A stretch of 64,000 bases of DNA from Muraenolepis orangiensis (GCA_027704905.1 CM051001.1:23887390-23951389); one strand, 5' to 3'; positions 19,740 through 36,017 are shown, counted from the stretch's first letter. Translations and numbers: made by a program. The notes: generated by a model not told the origin, from the letters alone.

Positions 19740-20490
19740 ATTTTTGCTTGGTTTTGGACGGCAGTTTAGGAAGAGGAGACGTCCTCGTTAAGAAGAGCCA
19801 ACATTACTTTACGAAAGGGCTTTTCGTACAAAAATGAAAGAACAAATTGTCTGGCTAAAGTCCAGGCATGGGCATCTGAAAGCCATTAGTTTTTTGGGGG
19901 GGGGGCATTTTTGTTGTCGCCTTAAAGATGAACCCTACGCTGCGTTGTCTCTTTGTTGTGGAGCGCTGGGCTAGTAGAGTATGCTTCTGGAAACACAGCC
20001 ACTTCTTCCATCCAACTTTAAAGTTTTAATTGGCCAGCGGTGCTGCCAATGGGAACCCATTTTGGCCAACCCCCCCCCTTACCGGCAACTTACTTGCAAC
20101 TCAAGGTTGCAACTTAGCGAGTGATAAACCTTCACTTCTTATTCAGTGGCAGCACCGAGGGGATGGCTAGCTGGTGCAGAAATAATACAATAGCCCACCA
20201 TCCAATAAATAAACTGGAATTTGACATGCAAATGGCAGCTGCGATCTCTGTGTAGTTCTGCATGCATCTTGTTTTCACCACTTGATCGTAGTGAAACAGC
20301 GATGGCACCAACACAGCGTTAAAGTGTTAAACTCTGTAGTGCAGAGCAGGGTTATAACGTGCAGTACATTTCAGGGTCCCGGTTTTGGGGGTTTAATCTG
20401 GTCAGCACACGTCGCTGAATAATTCCGCCTTGCTGTAGCGCTGTAAGGTAAAATTAGACCCTGGTGCATTTAAATTCGTCCTCCATGTAC
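19740..20490 (+). repeat. Degenerate tandem unit 3
   Basis: It shares cggcagtttaggaagaggag, ttgttgtggagcgctgggct, tcttccatccaactttaaag, ctcaaggttgcaacttagcg, ctgaataattccgcc and ggtaaaattagaccctggtg. No open frame is kept among the units, so this is not a gene family. Confidence 0.8.
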
Positions 20491-20724
20491 GTTGGTGGGA
20501 GCCAAGGCCTCTCAACACCATATTTTCCCGTCATCCATAATAATTGAAGAACTGCTTCCGTCTTCCACACGCTGTGGATTTCGGCTACACCCTGCACAAC
20601 TCAAGTTATTTAAGCTTTATTTGGGTCTTCTGACATTAGCCATACATCGTTACATACATCATATATTGGCAAAAATATATACGTGATTGTTTTTCACATG
20701 ACTTAAAAAATGTCGACAAACTGA

Positions 20725-21127
<403 letters not shown>

Positions 21128-21865
21128 CTGTGTGACTGTGTGAAGCATTATGGATTAAGAGTAAAAGGAGCTGGCACATGTGGTCCATATGAACACACCG
21201 ACTACAAACAAACGTATGTATCCAGGGGTTGGATACAGCGGGCGTGCCTAGCGTTACAACCCTAAAGCCCTCCATGCATTGCATCCCCCATTGACAAAAG
21301 CTCAGTTTCTTCAAACCGAAGAAAAAAAAATCAATAACACACAGCACATCTGAAAGATCACTGAAAGAACACCAGGGTAAGCCTTAAAAATAAAATATAA
21401 AAATAGATATAATATACATCATAGAAATAAGATAAAAATCCACTCCATAATTCCCCCCCCCCCCTCCCCTGTGTCGGCGTTACAATGCCATCACCTCTCA
21501 GCGCAAACAGCAACAACGATCCGATATTAACAATCTCCCATTCTCGATCTCATTGAAAAGCGGGGGTCAGGTGACCTTATTTACAACCCAGGGCCGGGGA
21601 GTGGGGGGGGAGTGGGGGGGGGGGAGGACAAGGGTGGGACAAGAGGGGTGTGGGGGGGGGGGTGTTGTCTCGGAGGGCCCATTTACCTCGAGCGCCGATG
21701 CTTCTTCTCGGGTCCCTGTATACGACCATCCTTTCTTGGCACGCTTCCCTTCCCCCCGGTCCCCAGTTTGATGCCTGGACGAGCGTAACAAGAAATAACT
21801 ACATATGATTACATGCTGGGTCTATACCCTTACCTCCCCCCTCCCTCCCCTCCCTCCCTCCCCCC

Positions 21866-21988
<123 letters not shown>

Positions 21989-22449
21989 CTGGTCATATGC
22001 TGAACCTATGGCTCCGACACGGCTCTCCAATCCTTCCGATAAATCCACAGCCGAGAGGCCATTTGGGATTCCGACAACAAGCGGTGACGTGGTGCGCAGC
22101 GCCGTCCGGGGAGCGAGCTGCCGGGGCTTCGGCTGGAAGACACTTTAATAAAAGCAGACCGGGATCCTTCGGAAGCCCCGGCTAAACCGCGCGTCTCTGG
22201 AGGGAATATAATATATCAGGACCCATCTGGGGCAAATAAATGTTCATTTGACAGACCATGATTCTTTTTGTAGAAAGACAGAGGGAAAGGGAGAAATAAA
22301 TAAAAAAAAACGCATGTATTGTCTATTGTGATAGTATTAGTACTGGCATGGCTATGACTATTTATATCAAATTTTGGTAACGCTTTGACAATGTAGGGTA
22401 CAATCTACCCCACAGTGTAAAAAGTGGCAGACGTACATGGGTGTTGTTG

Positions 22450-22483
22450 GTGTGTGTGTGTGTGTGTGTGTTTGTGTGCACGA

Positions 22484-22534
<51 letters not shown>

Positions 22535-22540
22535 CGCGCT
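22450..22540 (+). repeat. (GT)n-(GC)n array
   Basis: Two GT tracts around gcacgacc and a terminal (GC)6 run; alternating purine-pyrimidine throughout. Confidence 0.9.
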
Positions 22541-23052
22541 CACTGTGGGGGTGACTTCAAAAAACCAATGGTTACCATAGCGACAGGGAGGTAGAGAGCA
22601 TTACGGTTGAAACGGCTGCTAGGGGAGACATCAGCAGTATTTGTGTAGTTATTGTTTCAATATGTTCCCCTCTCCCTCTCCTCCTCCATCCTCCTCCATG
22701 TGTCTCCTGCACACACCACCCCCAGAATTACAAATTACCCACATGCCACTGCATGTGTACTTCACATTTTCCCGCGCCGATCGACCACCTCGGAGCCTCT
22801 CTGCGGGCTGTCAATATTTAAGTCGGACAATGTAAGTCACCCCCTTGCGCTGCCGTTAACCATGTTTATTGACGCCATCCCTCACCCACACACCAATATC
22901 CTGTTCACCGGCGGAGCTGCGACTGAAACGCAGTTAGTGTCACTCGCCTCGGATGGAATATGAGTGGCGGCGGCGGCGGCGGCAGCAGCAGCTCGACATG
23001 AAAACGTACGACTGGATGCCGACACCCTACCCACGCCCACCACTCCACATCC

Positions 23053-23063
23053 CCACACACACA

Positions 23064-23154
<91 letters not shown>
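23053..23154 (+). repeat. (CA)n array with two CC interruptions
   Basis: It is preceded by a (GGC)n/(AGC)n triplet run at 22964-22993. Confidence 0.9.
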
Positions 23155-23155
<1 letters not shown>

Positions 23156-23592
23156 GGCATGGCTTCCGCCCTCCCCCACCCACCCACCCAGTAGCTGCTC
23201 CGCCTTAGAGTGTGCTATCAAATAACGCCCCTAACCATTTGAATGGATGACTCAGATCGCACAAGATTTGGTGCTTTTTAAGAGTCAAACTACAAAGCTG
23301 AAACATTGCTGTGTGCTGTCGGGGTTTGGCAGCCACAAATCCACACGTATCCACACACATATATATATATATATATATGTACTTGTTACATTGTCAGTGG
23401 AATTCTTTTTTTGTAAAAGCCCATCTGAGCCAAGACCCATGCATGCATGCATTTTGCATGGACATGCATGGACAAAACAATACACAGACACACTGTACAC
23501 ATGCGGGCATGCGTTCACATACACACATATAGGCGACATGCATGCACTCGCAAAACACTCACACATACAAACAGTCCCAGGGACCAGCCGAC

Positions 23593-23619
23593 CGGGCCGT
23601 ACTACATCAGTACGGCCCG
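23593..23619. other. Perfect GC-rich 11-bp hairpin
   Basis: cgggccgtact and agtacggcccg pair around acatc. The stem is stable, but there is no U-run or gene next to it that would make it a terminator. Confidence 0.7.
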
Positions 23620-23773
23620 TTAAGTAAGACAACGCCGTGGCCATTCTGTCTCATTAAGGGATTAGATACACTTGCTTGGCCTTGGAGAAAAGCTCCATTT
23701 ATTTTCCTTATTGGATTTTCCTTTGGTTTGCCTCCGTTTTATTCAATTCCACGCTGCAGCTTGTATTCATAAT

Positions 23774-23820
<47 letters not shown>

Positions 23821-23868
23821 AGGGGGGGGGTGGGGGGGGGGGGTGGGGGGGTGGAGGGGGGGGGAGCA
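23774..23868 (+). repeat. (GT)n followed by G-rich tract
   Basis: A GT array runs into about 50 bases of nearly pure G with single T or A separators: many runs of at least four G. Confidence 0.95.
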
Positions 23869-24557
23869 AGCAAAGCAAAAGAAGCGATACTGGGCCGGGT
23901 TGAAGTATACCAGCATAAGCACTGACAGAGAGGCATCTGCTCATGTTACAGCGGTCAGCTCTGATCTCGTGGAGACAGAAATGTCGTGTGCAGCCAGACA
24001 GGGACGGAAATAGTCCACGCGTGGCCATCCATTGCCAAGTAGTGCTTGCGAATGTTAGTCATACTGCCTGCTTGGTGTGACTCTGGTCACCCAGTGAACG
24101 CCACCGACCACTTCAACTCGACAAAAAGATTCTAGCTATTCTGACTATTAGGCAAAGTATATTCAAGGAATAGTCTTTAGCAGGCTGTGGCTATGGTATT
24201 CCACCCCCTCCCCACTAGCACATCATGTTCTCATAAAACAAAGAATATGAAGAACATAGTTCTATAGTACATAGTATATATTAGCATATATTCTATACAT
24301 ATAATTAATACTATGGTGACTTAGCTGGGGCTGAAGTAAATACTTTGCAGTGGCTTGGTGGACATACAACCCTGTATGTGAAACCAAAGAAATATTTATA
24401 AAAATTTGAAGAAGAAGAAGAAGGAGAGGGATATGACAGGCAGCTGGTCTAGAAAAAGAGACAGAGAGAGACAGAGACAGATGGAGAGACAGAGAGAGAC
24501 ACACACACACGCACATACAGATACAAACATGTGAGAGAAATAAATAGTTTCTCTCAC

Positions 24558-24681
<124 letters not shown>

Positions 24682-25027
24682 TAGCAAGAGAGGGGGCAGT
24701 GAAATAGATAAAGAGGGAGCTACAGAGGGAGGGAGAAATTGAGAAAAAGAGATAAGAAGAGAGAGAGAGAAATCAAGAGTCTGGTGCCTCTGAGCTCCAG
24801 GGTCTTAACAACAGATCTCGGCAGGGAAGTTGTGGGTGAGACCTTGCGCGGTGGCTGATATTCAACATCCATGCATTAATGGGTCTTCTTTGTGCTTCAC
24901 CCCCAGAGAGCCAAGCCAGCGTCTGGGTCTGAATGTCAGCTTCCCGGGGGGGAAAAAAAGAGGTCCAAATGGTGTCTGGGCAGCACACAGTTTGCAGCCA
25001 TATAAGACCCACGGGTTATGATGCGAG

Positions 25028-25215
25028 TCGCTTAACAGACTAGAAGTTGCTTCGGATACTTGATCCGATGGGACTTGCAGTGAATTTGTGACATGTGACT
25101 TTAAGGAGCAGGTAGGGGTCTCATGGATGCCTACAGGCAGGTGAGGCTGCAGGTGCCGGGGTTTAAACCCGGAACCTTCTTGCCGGGATTCACAACACCC
25201 CAACCGCCATCATGT
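25028..25215 (-). mobile_element. tRNA-derived SINE, diverged
   Basis: The minus strand reads gcggttggggtgttg, a B-box-like gggtttaaacccc, cctgcagcctcacctgcc and a decayed tail. The tail keeps ttcactgcaagtcccatcgg and ends in gactcgcat, the remnant of gcaagtcgctttggataaaa. Confidence 0.6.
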
Positions 25216-25709
25216 CTCCTGTAACTGATAGGAGCCAGCGACTTTACAGTTTATTTATTTTTTCTTCACTGACGTTTCATTCCATTGTATTTACCTCAGG
25301 TGATCCTTTGAGATTTGGAAAAGGTTGTCGGGACGTTCATCGAGGGACGGATCCGAGCGTAGCGGAGGTGATGAGGAGGACGATTAAAGGATAGTCAGGA
25401 AGTCGCAAACTTGCAGAACAGGCAGGCAGCCGCCCTTGGTTGTTCATCATCCCCAAACAATTTTGGTTACAGAGCGAACGGTAGAACAAGCTCTGCCAAA
25501 TCTTACAAGACCACAAAAAATATGGCAGCAAAATAACTAAATACAGAAAACGTTTTTGGGTCTGAGTGGCAGTTGAGTTCCACAATGGGGACGCTGCCTG
25601 CAGGCCAAAGTGGCCTCCAACTCCTGTGTGTCCTGAATGTTCCCGCATTGACTTTGTGATGAGAATGTTTCACACACAAGAATGAGTATCGCTTTGGAAA
25701 CTCTTATTG

Positions 25710-25740
<31 letters not shown>

Positions 25741-25981
25741 TAAGAGTTCAGGTAGTTCAGCAGAACACACGGCCCATCAGGAAATGACTCCAATCTCAAA
25801 TCAGTGGCCAGGGAATTATTGTTCTGTGATTTGTGACATCAACTCTTGGCAGCCTAAGACTACAAACTGCATTCAATTTCATACATTAGTGCCTTAAAAC
25901 ACAATTAACAACAATTAATGTCCAAGGTTCCGTGACAACAAGCCAATAACTTGGCTTGATGATAATTTTCTAAGAGTTATC

Positions 25982-25982
<1 letters not shown>

Positions 25983-26023
<41 letters not shown>
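25983..26023 (+). repeat. (CT)20 array
   Basis: A short perfect CT array. Confidence 0.9.
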
Positions 26024-26025
<2 letters not shown>

Positions 26026-26967
26026 ATGTATTTTAATTCTTATTTCTTTGTGAAATAAACGCAGCTGAATAATTCAAATGACACTCAGCGACTCAGTGAT
26101 GTATGAAGGGAGAAAGTTGCAATTAGCAGCACTGTTTACCCCCACGCCGACCGCCCGCACCTCTCTCCACTACACCGGCAGCTCAACACGTCAGGTTATT
26201 AGTGTTACCTTGCAACTTGTGAGAGCCAGGCACTACGCGGCGATGAAGGAGTCTGCTTTTTAAAACCGCTCCGAGACCAGATAGCATTTTCGACAGAGGC
26301 TAAGGGCCCACTCCTAATTTCAACACACCGTCTCCATCTCATATTTTGGAACACCTGATCTTGCCAGGCACACACTCTAAGAGTCACCGAGGAATCATAT
26401 CTCATAACTCATAACTGCCTCGCCCCCCCCCCCCTGAAAATAAACTTTTGTCATTTGACTCCTCTAATGCCTCCTCTACCCTTCACTGCGAGGGGCTTAG
26501 GAAGAGGACAAGTCCTCCATTACTGAATGATATGAACGCATATGAACGCATTCTGGTAAGCGGCATGAAGCGGTCCCGCTCCGCATCAGACACCGTGATG
26601 GACGTGAATGTAGCAGACGACGCCGCCGCGAGCCATTGAAATGGCTACTTTGAGCTCCACCCGAGGACACAGGACACAGGGTGATAAGGAAACTGGTTTA
26701 TTGCAGAGTTTTATAATTAGATGAACAAGTAGATGAACGGAGCAGATGGTACACGTTAGCCTTCCTCCTGAGTGTGTGTGTGGTGGTGGCTGGTTTAACC
26801 CGTGGGGCCTTGATTACCAGGGACCCATAGGTACACACTGCAGTCTCACCCAGCCCCAGACTAATCAGCCTGACTGAGGCCAGGTGAGGCTGCTTAAACC
26901 AGCCACCAATCACACACACTCAACAGTTTTCATCGAGTTCTCCCCCCAACATTCAGAGTGGGGGGAG

Positions 26968-26999
<32 letters not shown>

Positions 27000-27059
27000 A
27001 ACTACCGTCCCCCAACAGTATACTCCAATAAAGAACAGCAACAAATCGTGAGGATTGAA

Positions 27060-27290
27060 TCCTCTTTATTGGTCACATACATGAAGACATACAGGGAAAC
27101 GTGTTCTCTGCATTTAACCCATCCTAGTATTAGGAGCAGTGGGCAGCTATTTCTACAGCGCCCGGGGAGCGGTTAGGGTCTTCCTCAAGGACACCTCAGT
27201 TTTTACTAGGAGGAGCCGGGGATCGAACCAGCAACCTTCCGGTTGTGAGGCGACCGCTCTACCTCCTGAGCTAGACTGCCGCCCTGCCGA
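27060..27290 (-). mobile_element. tRNA-derived SINE, near complete
   Basis: On the minus strand it starts with a tRNA-like head carrying an A box (TAGCTCAGGAGGTAGAGCGG) and a B box (GGTTCGATCCC), the two internal polymerase III promoter elements. The body follows (gtccttgaggaagaccc, ctccccgggcgctgtag, cctaatactaggatgggtta) and ends at accaataaagagg. It is the best preserved SINE in the window. Confidence 0.8.
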
Positions 27291-27469
27291 ACAGAGAGAG
27301 AGAGAGAGAGAATAGGGTGAAGGGGAAGGTAATCTCTCATGCCTGTTTGCTCCTGTGTTACCATGTAAGCTAATAAGCTCAAATAGGAACACTGTGCACT
27401 CATGCTCTGCTTTGAGCATGAGGCACGGCCATTTCCCTTCCCCCCCCCCCTCGGACTCATCATACTCAC

Positions 27470-27627
27470 CAGTACGGTTTGTTATGATTTGTTTCGTTGT
27501 TTCGAGAAGGGAAATCCTTCACCTTTACATTTGGGAAAAGATCTGCGGTGGCGAAGAGGTCATCATCGAGGTGTGGCCAGTTGAACGCAAATGTAGCAAA
27601 AAGCAAGCGGAGGAGAAAAGCCTCCAT
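27470..27627 (-). CDS. Candidate first coding exon of an unrecognised secreted or membrane protein
   Basis: On the minus strand an ATG in strong context (aacATGG) opens MEAFLLRLLFATFAFNW, a short basic-hydrophobic signal-peptide-like start. An acidic stretch (HLDDDLFATADLF) and a possible N-glycosylation site (Asn-Glu-Thr) follow. The frame runs 52 codons and reaches a consensus splice donor (ctg/gtgagta) exactly before an in-frame stop, ending in phase 2. An upstream in-frame ATG would add nine residues. Several CCAAT/ATTGG boxes lie 230-400 bp upstream in the sense of this strand. I could not place it in a family or find a following exon, so it may be chance. The donor and start quality are what lift it above other short frames. 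Confidence 0.3.
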
Positions 27628-27654
27628 GTTTAGCAGAGAGTCAGTATTTAACAT

Positions 27655-28319
27655 CCTCTGTATTTACAAACCATCGGCGGTAACCCTGGAGTTCCTCACA
27701 CGGAATAATTCTGGAGGGTGAAAAGCATTTCGCAAATCCTTATGGCGTTTAGTTTTGTTTTTTTTTCCCTTCGATTTCAAATAATTAGGCTTCAGAAAAT
27801 AAACATATCTATTACAGTGTAATTGGCTTCCAATTACGATGCATCAATCATGATTAGGAGGAAACCAATGAACCGCCAAACGCGCCGGGATCGTGACCGC
27901 ATAAGGACCAATCAGCTGCGTGTTAATTGGCCGCAATTTACTCCAGACTTCATTTTGGGCTGTGCAGACTCGGCGATACATCTTTACGCTTCGGTGTGAG
28001 ACACTCGCTTGCTTCTGACTGACTGACTGACTGAATACACCTAAACTGATTTCAGGTGAACTCGGATGGGCTCTTATCTGCTCCGGACCGGTTTACATGA
28101 TTCCAAAGTGGGGGAGGGGGGGGGGGGGGGGTTATTAATGTTCCAACGGGACATTCCTCAGCCCTTCAGACAGCTCCTTCTGTCAGCCTTCCGCCGGATT
28201 ACACGCCCGCTATAGGTGACATGAACATGAAGCATAGACGTGCTCCGCAATTCAAACGGCGTCACCTGAGCTGAGCATGGGAACCCTTGTTTTGATCGTT
28301 GAATTGTTGTCATTGTTGA
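27655..28319. other. AT-rich flank with homeodomain-type and CCAAT motifs
   Basis: gtaattggcttccaattac (27821-27839) is an inverted pair of TAATTG sites. Four CCAAT/ATTGG boxes lie between 27.82 and 27.94 kb. A G-rich run is at 28112-28131. Confidence 0.35.
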
Positions 28320-28700
28320 CGTGTCTTGTGTCTCTCACTTACAGATAAACACAGACAAGTAGACAGTATATTCAAAAGTACCAGCAAGGGAGACGATATC
28401 GTGAACAGGAATTTCAAGTCTATTACTGTCTACTTACTACGAACCGAAAAGAATGACGTTCATTTATTTTCCTGACCATCATGAGTTGATGGTTCTCTGG
28501 AATGCAATCTATCCTGGTCCACAAGCTATGACTCATATGTTGGAGAATAAATGGTCTCAGAGTTGATCAAGAAATCTTGTTTTAAATATCGAAACTGATC
28601 GACGGAAAAACTAACTGCAGGTTGCCCACAAAAGACCGGCCTGTTCACTTGTCCCCCTGGTTGTTTATACCTTTTTTTTTGGGCACATTTGCACTTTACT
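28320..28700 (+). repeat. Dispersed module, copy B
   Basis: This is the partner of copy A, roughly 75-80% identical by eye, without the flanking tandem units. It is either a dispersed element or an old segmental duplication. No coding signal. Confidence 0.85.
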
Positions 28701-30965
28701 TGACAGGCCATGGGATACGCATAGAAAACACTGAAGGAAAAAAGGATGGTCTTTTGTAAAAATGAATAAATATTGTGAATAATGTTGACACTGTACTTCA
28801 CAGGCAAGTTAAAGAAGAAGGCCAAGAAGGTGAACCCTTTGACGGCTAGAATGAAAAAATGTTTATGAAACCTTATCATAGCCGGGACCTCATCAATCTG
28901 CACTCATGCCCAATTGAACACATGTTGATGTTTATTTTACTGTTCTAACTATTTCATACAACCAAACCCCTGTCAAATCAAATCAAATGCCAATTAAAAT
29001 CTCCAACATTGCTGACACGTGTAGTTGAGCATTATAGCCTAAATAGGCTACAAAATCATTGCATAAAATGTATGGATAAAAGCAGGTAAGCTGTGTGTGT
29101 GTGTGTGTGTGTGCCCATGCGTGAATGTATATGTGTCAGGTTTTATAATTGAAAGTGTAAACTAACTTTATATGAAGCCACTGGGAGAAATGACTCCATA
29201 CCAACTGCAACTTTATCACAAGAGCAGTTAAAACTAGTGGTTTAGGTGACCATTTTCGTCTCGGCTCAGACATCAGCAGAACAGAATTAACTTGTCCGTA
29301 GGGTAACAGGGATGCAGACACAGGGATTAAACCAGAGGCCAAAATGAATCATTCAACGCCTGCTGGTGGATGTAAAACGTTAGAATGATCACAGACGGGG
29401 AAGAGAAGCTTCTGTCGTCTCCCACCTGACCGGGGAGGACAGTCTGAAAGAGGTGTTTGAGAGTGAGAGAGCATTTAGAGACAGACTTCACTTGATTGAA
29501 AGATAGAGTGGAGAGTTGCTCTTTGGGTCAGTGCCTGAACAAAATGTGCCCTTCTGCAGAACACGTCCGGTATAGGACAACCTAAGTCTATTTTACAGCG
29601 TTGAACAGCACTGTCTTTTTCCAGAAATCACCAAGGGTGGGGTCCGTACACTTCCAAGCAGGGCAAAAGGGACACAAAAAAAACACAGCCTATGACACAG
29701 ATTTGCTACATGAGACCCTTTCGGTGACAGTTGGCTCAGCGACATACCTGACTGGGGGGGTCAGTGGGGTCACGTCCCCAGTTGGTCCCAGGCTACACAT
29801 TTGACCTTTTCAGCCAACTTTATCCCCTTGATCTATTTAGGCAACTCTGTTCGGGAGCTTTTATGGGCTGAGGAGAGAGCTCACAAACGTTTCCATGTGT
29901 AGTGAATGAGCGAATGAAGAGCGAATTCCGAATGTGTAGCATAGGTATTGAACCAGCCTACTGGGTTAGCCTGTCACGCGGTTTGAGTAACCAAGCCGAG
30001 AGTACGCAGATAACAAATAACGACTTGTCACAAGCCGTGACAGTTCAAGACTCGGGTGTCAGTTTTCAGATCTATATTCTCACATCCGAGTGGGCTTGAA
30101 GCGACTCCAATAGAGGAATCACGCTCCCACTACGGAGTTTTTACCGAGATGTCCTAGTCATCGTATGTCCGTCAAGTCAAGGAGAGTCAGGTTGAGTCAC
30201 AACTCACTGGGCAGCTTCAAGTGTGCACCTCCGATGCGCTTTGTAGTTCTTGCAGTGCATTTTGTATTGTTGTCTCTCAATTCCACTTATGTCGATTTTA
30301 TATTTTTAAATGTTCTATTGATGTCCCCACATTATTTTATTAGTCATTGGTCTTCTTCTGTAAAACATTTACAGCATTTTGAGCTTGGAGAGTATTAATT
30401 ATGATAAAATGTTATATTCTAGGTTAGCTTGCATTTTCTTTACGGTTACACATCTACCTCCATGGCCAGTACTATACACATCAATGGAGGCCTAGCACGC
30501 AATATGAGATGCACAAGACCCTACCACTAACTCATATCTGGAAGCACATGATGTATGGAGAATATTTAGGAACCTTTCCAAAATAGTTAGCCTGCAGTCA
30601 AGTCTTTGGGGCTCAAAAATGTAATTGGGCAAATGCCATAAGGATTAGAAGGGGATAGGTTGAGCGCTATATTTATGCATGAGGTGGTTAGATATGACCA
30701 AGCACGTAGCGTCTTTGAAAGGCAGGACATTTCCTTAAATAGCTTTATTCAAATACATTTGGGGTTTACATTTTTGGGGTTTTTTTCGAGACCATTAGCT
30801 GAGTTGATGAGAGACAATCACTTTATGTTTGACTTTCCTTTAAGTTTACATTAAAGAGGACATAAGAACGACCATCGCCATCAAACACAGACTAGCACTA
30901 GCAACAATTAGACATGTGTTTGTGCATGCATATTAGGTGTGTGTCTGAATGTGTGTGTCTGAATG
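28701..30965. other. No gene seen
   Basis: Mixed unique sequence with one small GT run (29094-29112). Confidence 0.55.
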
Positions 30966-32279
<1,314 letters not shown>

Positions 32280-32304
32280 AACACACACACACCCACACAC
32301 ACCC

Positions 32305-32348
<44 letters not shown>

Positions 32349-32391
32349 ACACACATACACACCCACACCCACACCCACACACACACCCACC
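32280..32391 (+). repeat. (CA)n array with CCCACA variants
   Basis: CA units mixed with cccaca hexamers; the hexamers occur on both flanks of the pure CA centre. Confidence 0.9.
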
Positions 32392-33823
32392 GTTGGCATG
32401 TTCGTCTCTGGTGGGTGACAGATGTCTACTCGGGCCCCAGATGTCAGCTGCCCACCGGGCTAGGTGAGCGAGCAGCTGCCCCGGTGTGGGAAACGATGCA
32501 GTCAGCGCCGTGCTTGACAAGAGCTGCTGCCAACAATAACATCATCATCATCATCATCCTCATCCTCATCATCATCAACCACCCCTTTCCCTTCTTTTTC
32601 CGCCTTTTCTGTCCCATCTGATCGTTACGTCTACACCCATCCGCTGCGGTCTCTACCGCCCCCATCGTCTGACTCTCCCTTGATTTGAGTTGAGGTCGGT
32701 ATAGGGGCCGGGGTGAGGGAAAGGTAAAGCGGGGAAATACATCTTCGCCTGGTCCCCGTAGGGAGCCAGCGGCGGAACGGCGGGAACGGCTCAACAACAG
32801 ATTCAGATTTGTTGGATTGTTGTTGTTTCGAATGCCGTATGTTTCGCGTTGTACAAATAAGGCGGAGTATAGTATATTGAGTATTGCAAAATAAACCAAT
32901 AACCCAGATGTGTTTACCAAATAAGAGATCAAGGGAGAGAACCAATCGGAAATAAGCTAAAAGGGGAACCTCCTGTCTGCCACGGTCACGCCCGTGAAGA
33001 TACAAATCTATCGTATCTTTATGATCCCGGCTCTCCGGACAGGGGGAGGGATCCTTGTTTAACGAAGCGGTAATCTGCTGTGTGGATCTACGCCGTATCA
33101 TACATACAAGCCAAACAAGCAATGGCCTTATCTTAACCAAGCAGTGGTCAGGGGAGCTAAGAGAGAAGCAGATGATGAGATGAAGGTGTGATCGAGTGGT
33201 GGTCATCTGATGGCCAAGCTGGAGAGCATACAGTCAGGGCAAAACAGAAACCCATACGCCCACATGCTGAACACCTAACAGTTCACTTGAACACCTTCAG
33301 CTATAAAAACATTTTTTTAAAGGGACTTGCTTCTTTCTATAGTTCTTTCAACAGTGATTTCCAATAACTTCACATGCACACAACATGCCAGCGGCAATTT
33401 TTTTTATTATTATTTTTCATTATTATTACTATGATTCGTAATGTGTTGTGTTGTTATTCCCAGTACAATTGCACATGTGAGTGTTTCGAAAGGAACGGGG
33501 AAATTAAATCTATAGGTGTAGGAATAATCTAAAGCAATTTTCTCCCCATCCTCTAACCTCTGAAATCTCGCGCCCATATAACTGCCCCCCCCCCCTCCTC
33601 CCCCCCTCCCTCCCTCCCTTTGTCTTTATTCCCTCGCACCAATTACGCACCGAATACAAGGCAACGCAGCAGTTACTGTTGCTTTAAACCTTCGTGATAT
33701 AACAAAAAAACACCAAAAAGTCAAACCCCCCAAAAACAATAAACATAAAAACAAAACTCCAACAAAAATGTAATATTAAACTACACCGACTTAGACAAAC
33801 TTGCCTCCACTTGGCCACTCCGG
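32392..33823. other. No gene seen
   Basis: ATC/CTC triplets at 32539-32575 and C/T-rich sequence at 33585-33620. The minus open frame at 32631-33206 shows no domain. Confidence 0.5.
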
Positions 33824-35313
<1,490 letters not shown>

Positions 35314-35937
35314 TTCCTATTTCATGCCCTGTCAAACCAGGCGGTACCAAAGGGCGAACAACCAATCTGTATAATTCTATGGCAGTGAGCGGTGACTCCA
35401 GGTGAGCCCAGGGGCCGAGGAAGAGCCGCCCTCTGGCCTAGGGAGCAGTTGGCACCACTAGGAACCAGAGGCACTCTGACAAAACTCCCCAGCAAAGAAC
35501 CACGACAAGAAAATACTGGAATTAACGGGAAAGTGATGCAGACGACAAGCTGAAAGATTGGATGGGGGGGGGGGGGGGGGGGGCGAGAGGGGGATGAGAA
35601 TTCTATACCTGATATATAAGAGCAGAGAGAGGGAGACGTGTGTCCATGGTTGGTGTTTAAAGACAAGAGCCCCAGAGCCTGTTGGAGCCGAGCGCGAGTA
35701 CAGAAGGAAGCCAACTCTGTGCGTGGGTCTGCTGCTCGCCCCGGAGCTGTTCTGCACCCCAGCAGAACGTGTGAGGGCTCAGAGGGCTTCCCCTGTTTGA
35801 CTCCCCCGCCCGCCCCCCCCTCCCTGCTTTCAAATCACTGCTGCAAGGGCTTTTCATTTTACCTTCCTCCCAGAGAAACAGAAACACTCAAGGAGCTTAT
35901 CAAGAGGCTCTGGTTGAATTTGCGCGGTGTGTTTGTT

Positions 35938-36017
<80 letters not shown>

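Noticed and set aside
23593..23619. Rho-independent terminator
   Set aside because: No U-run, no gene upstream, and the genome is eukaryotic.
27210..27285. Functional tRNA gene
   Set aside because: A and B boxes are present, but the sequence continues into a SINE body and the cloverleaf arms do not pair well.
32631..33206. 191-residue open frame on the minus strand
   Set aside because: No domain, no consistent start or splice sites; overlaps triplet repeats at one end.
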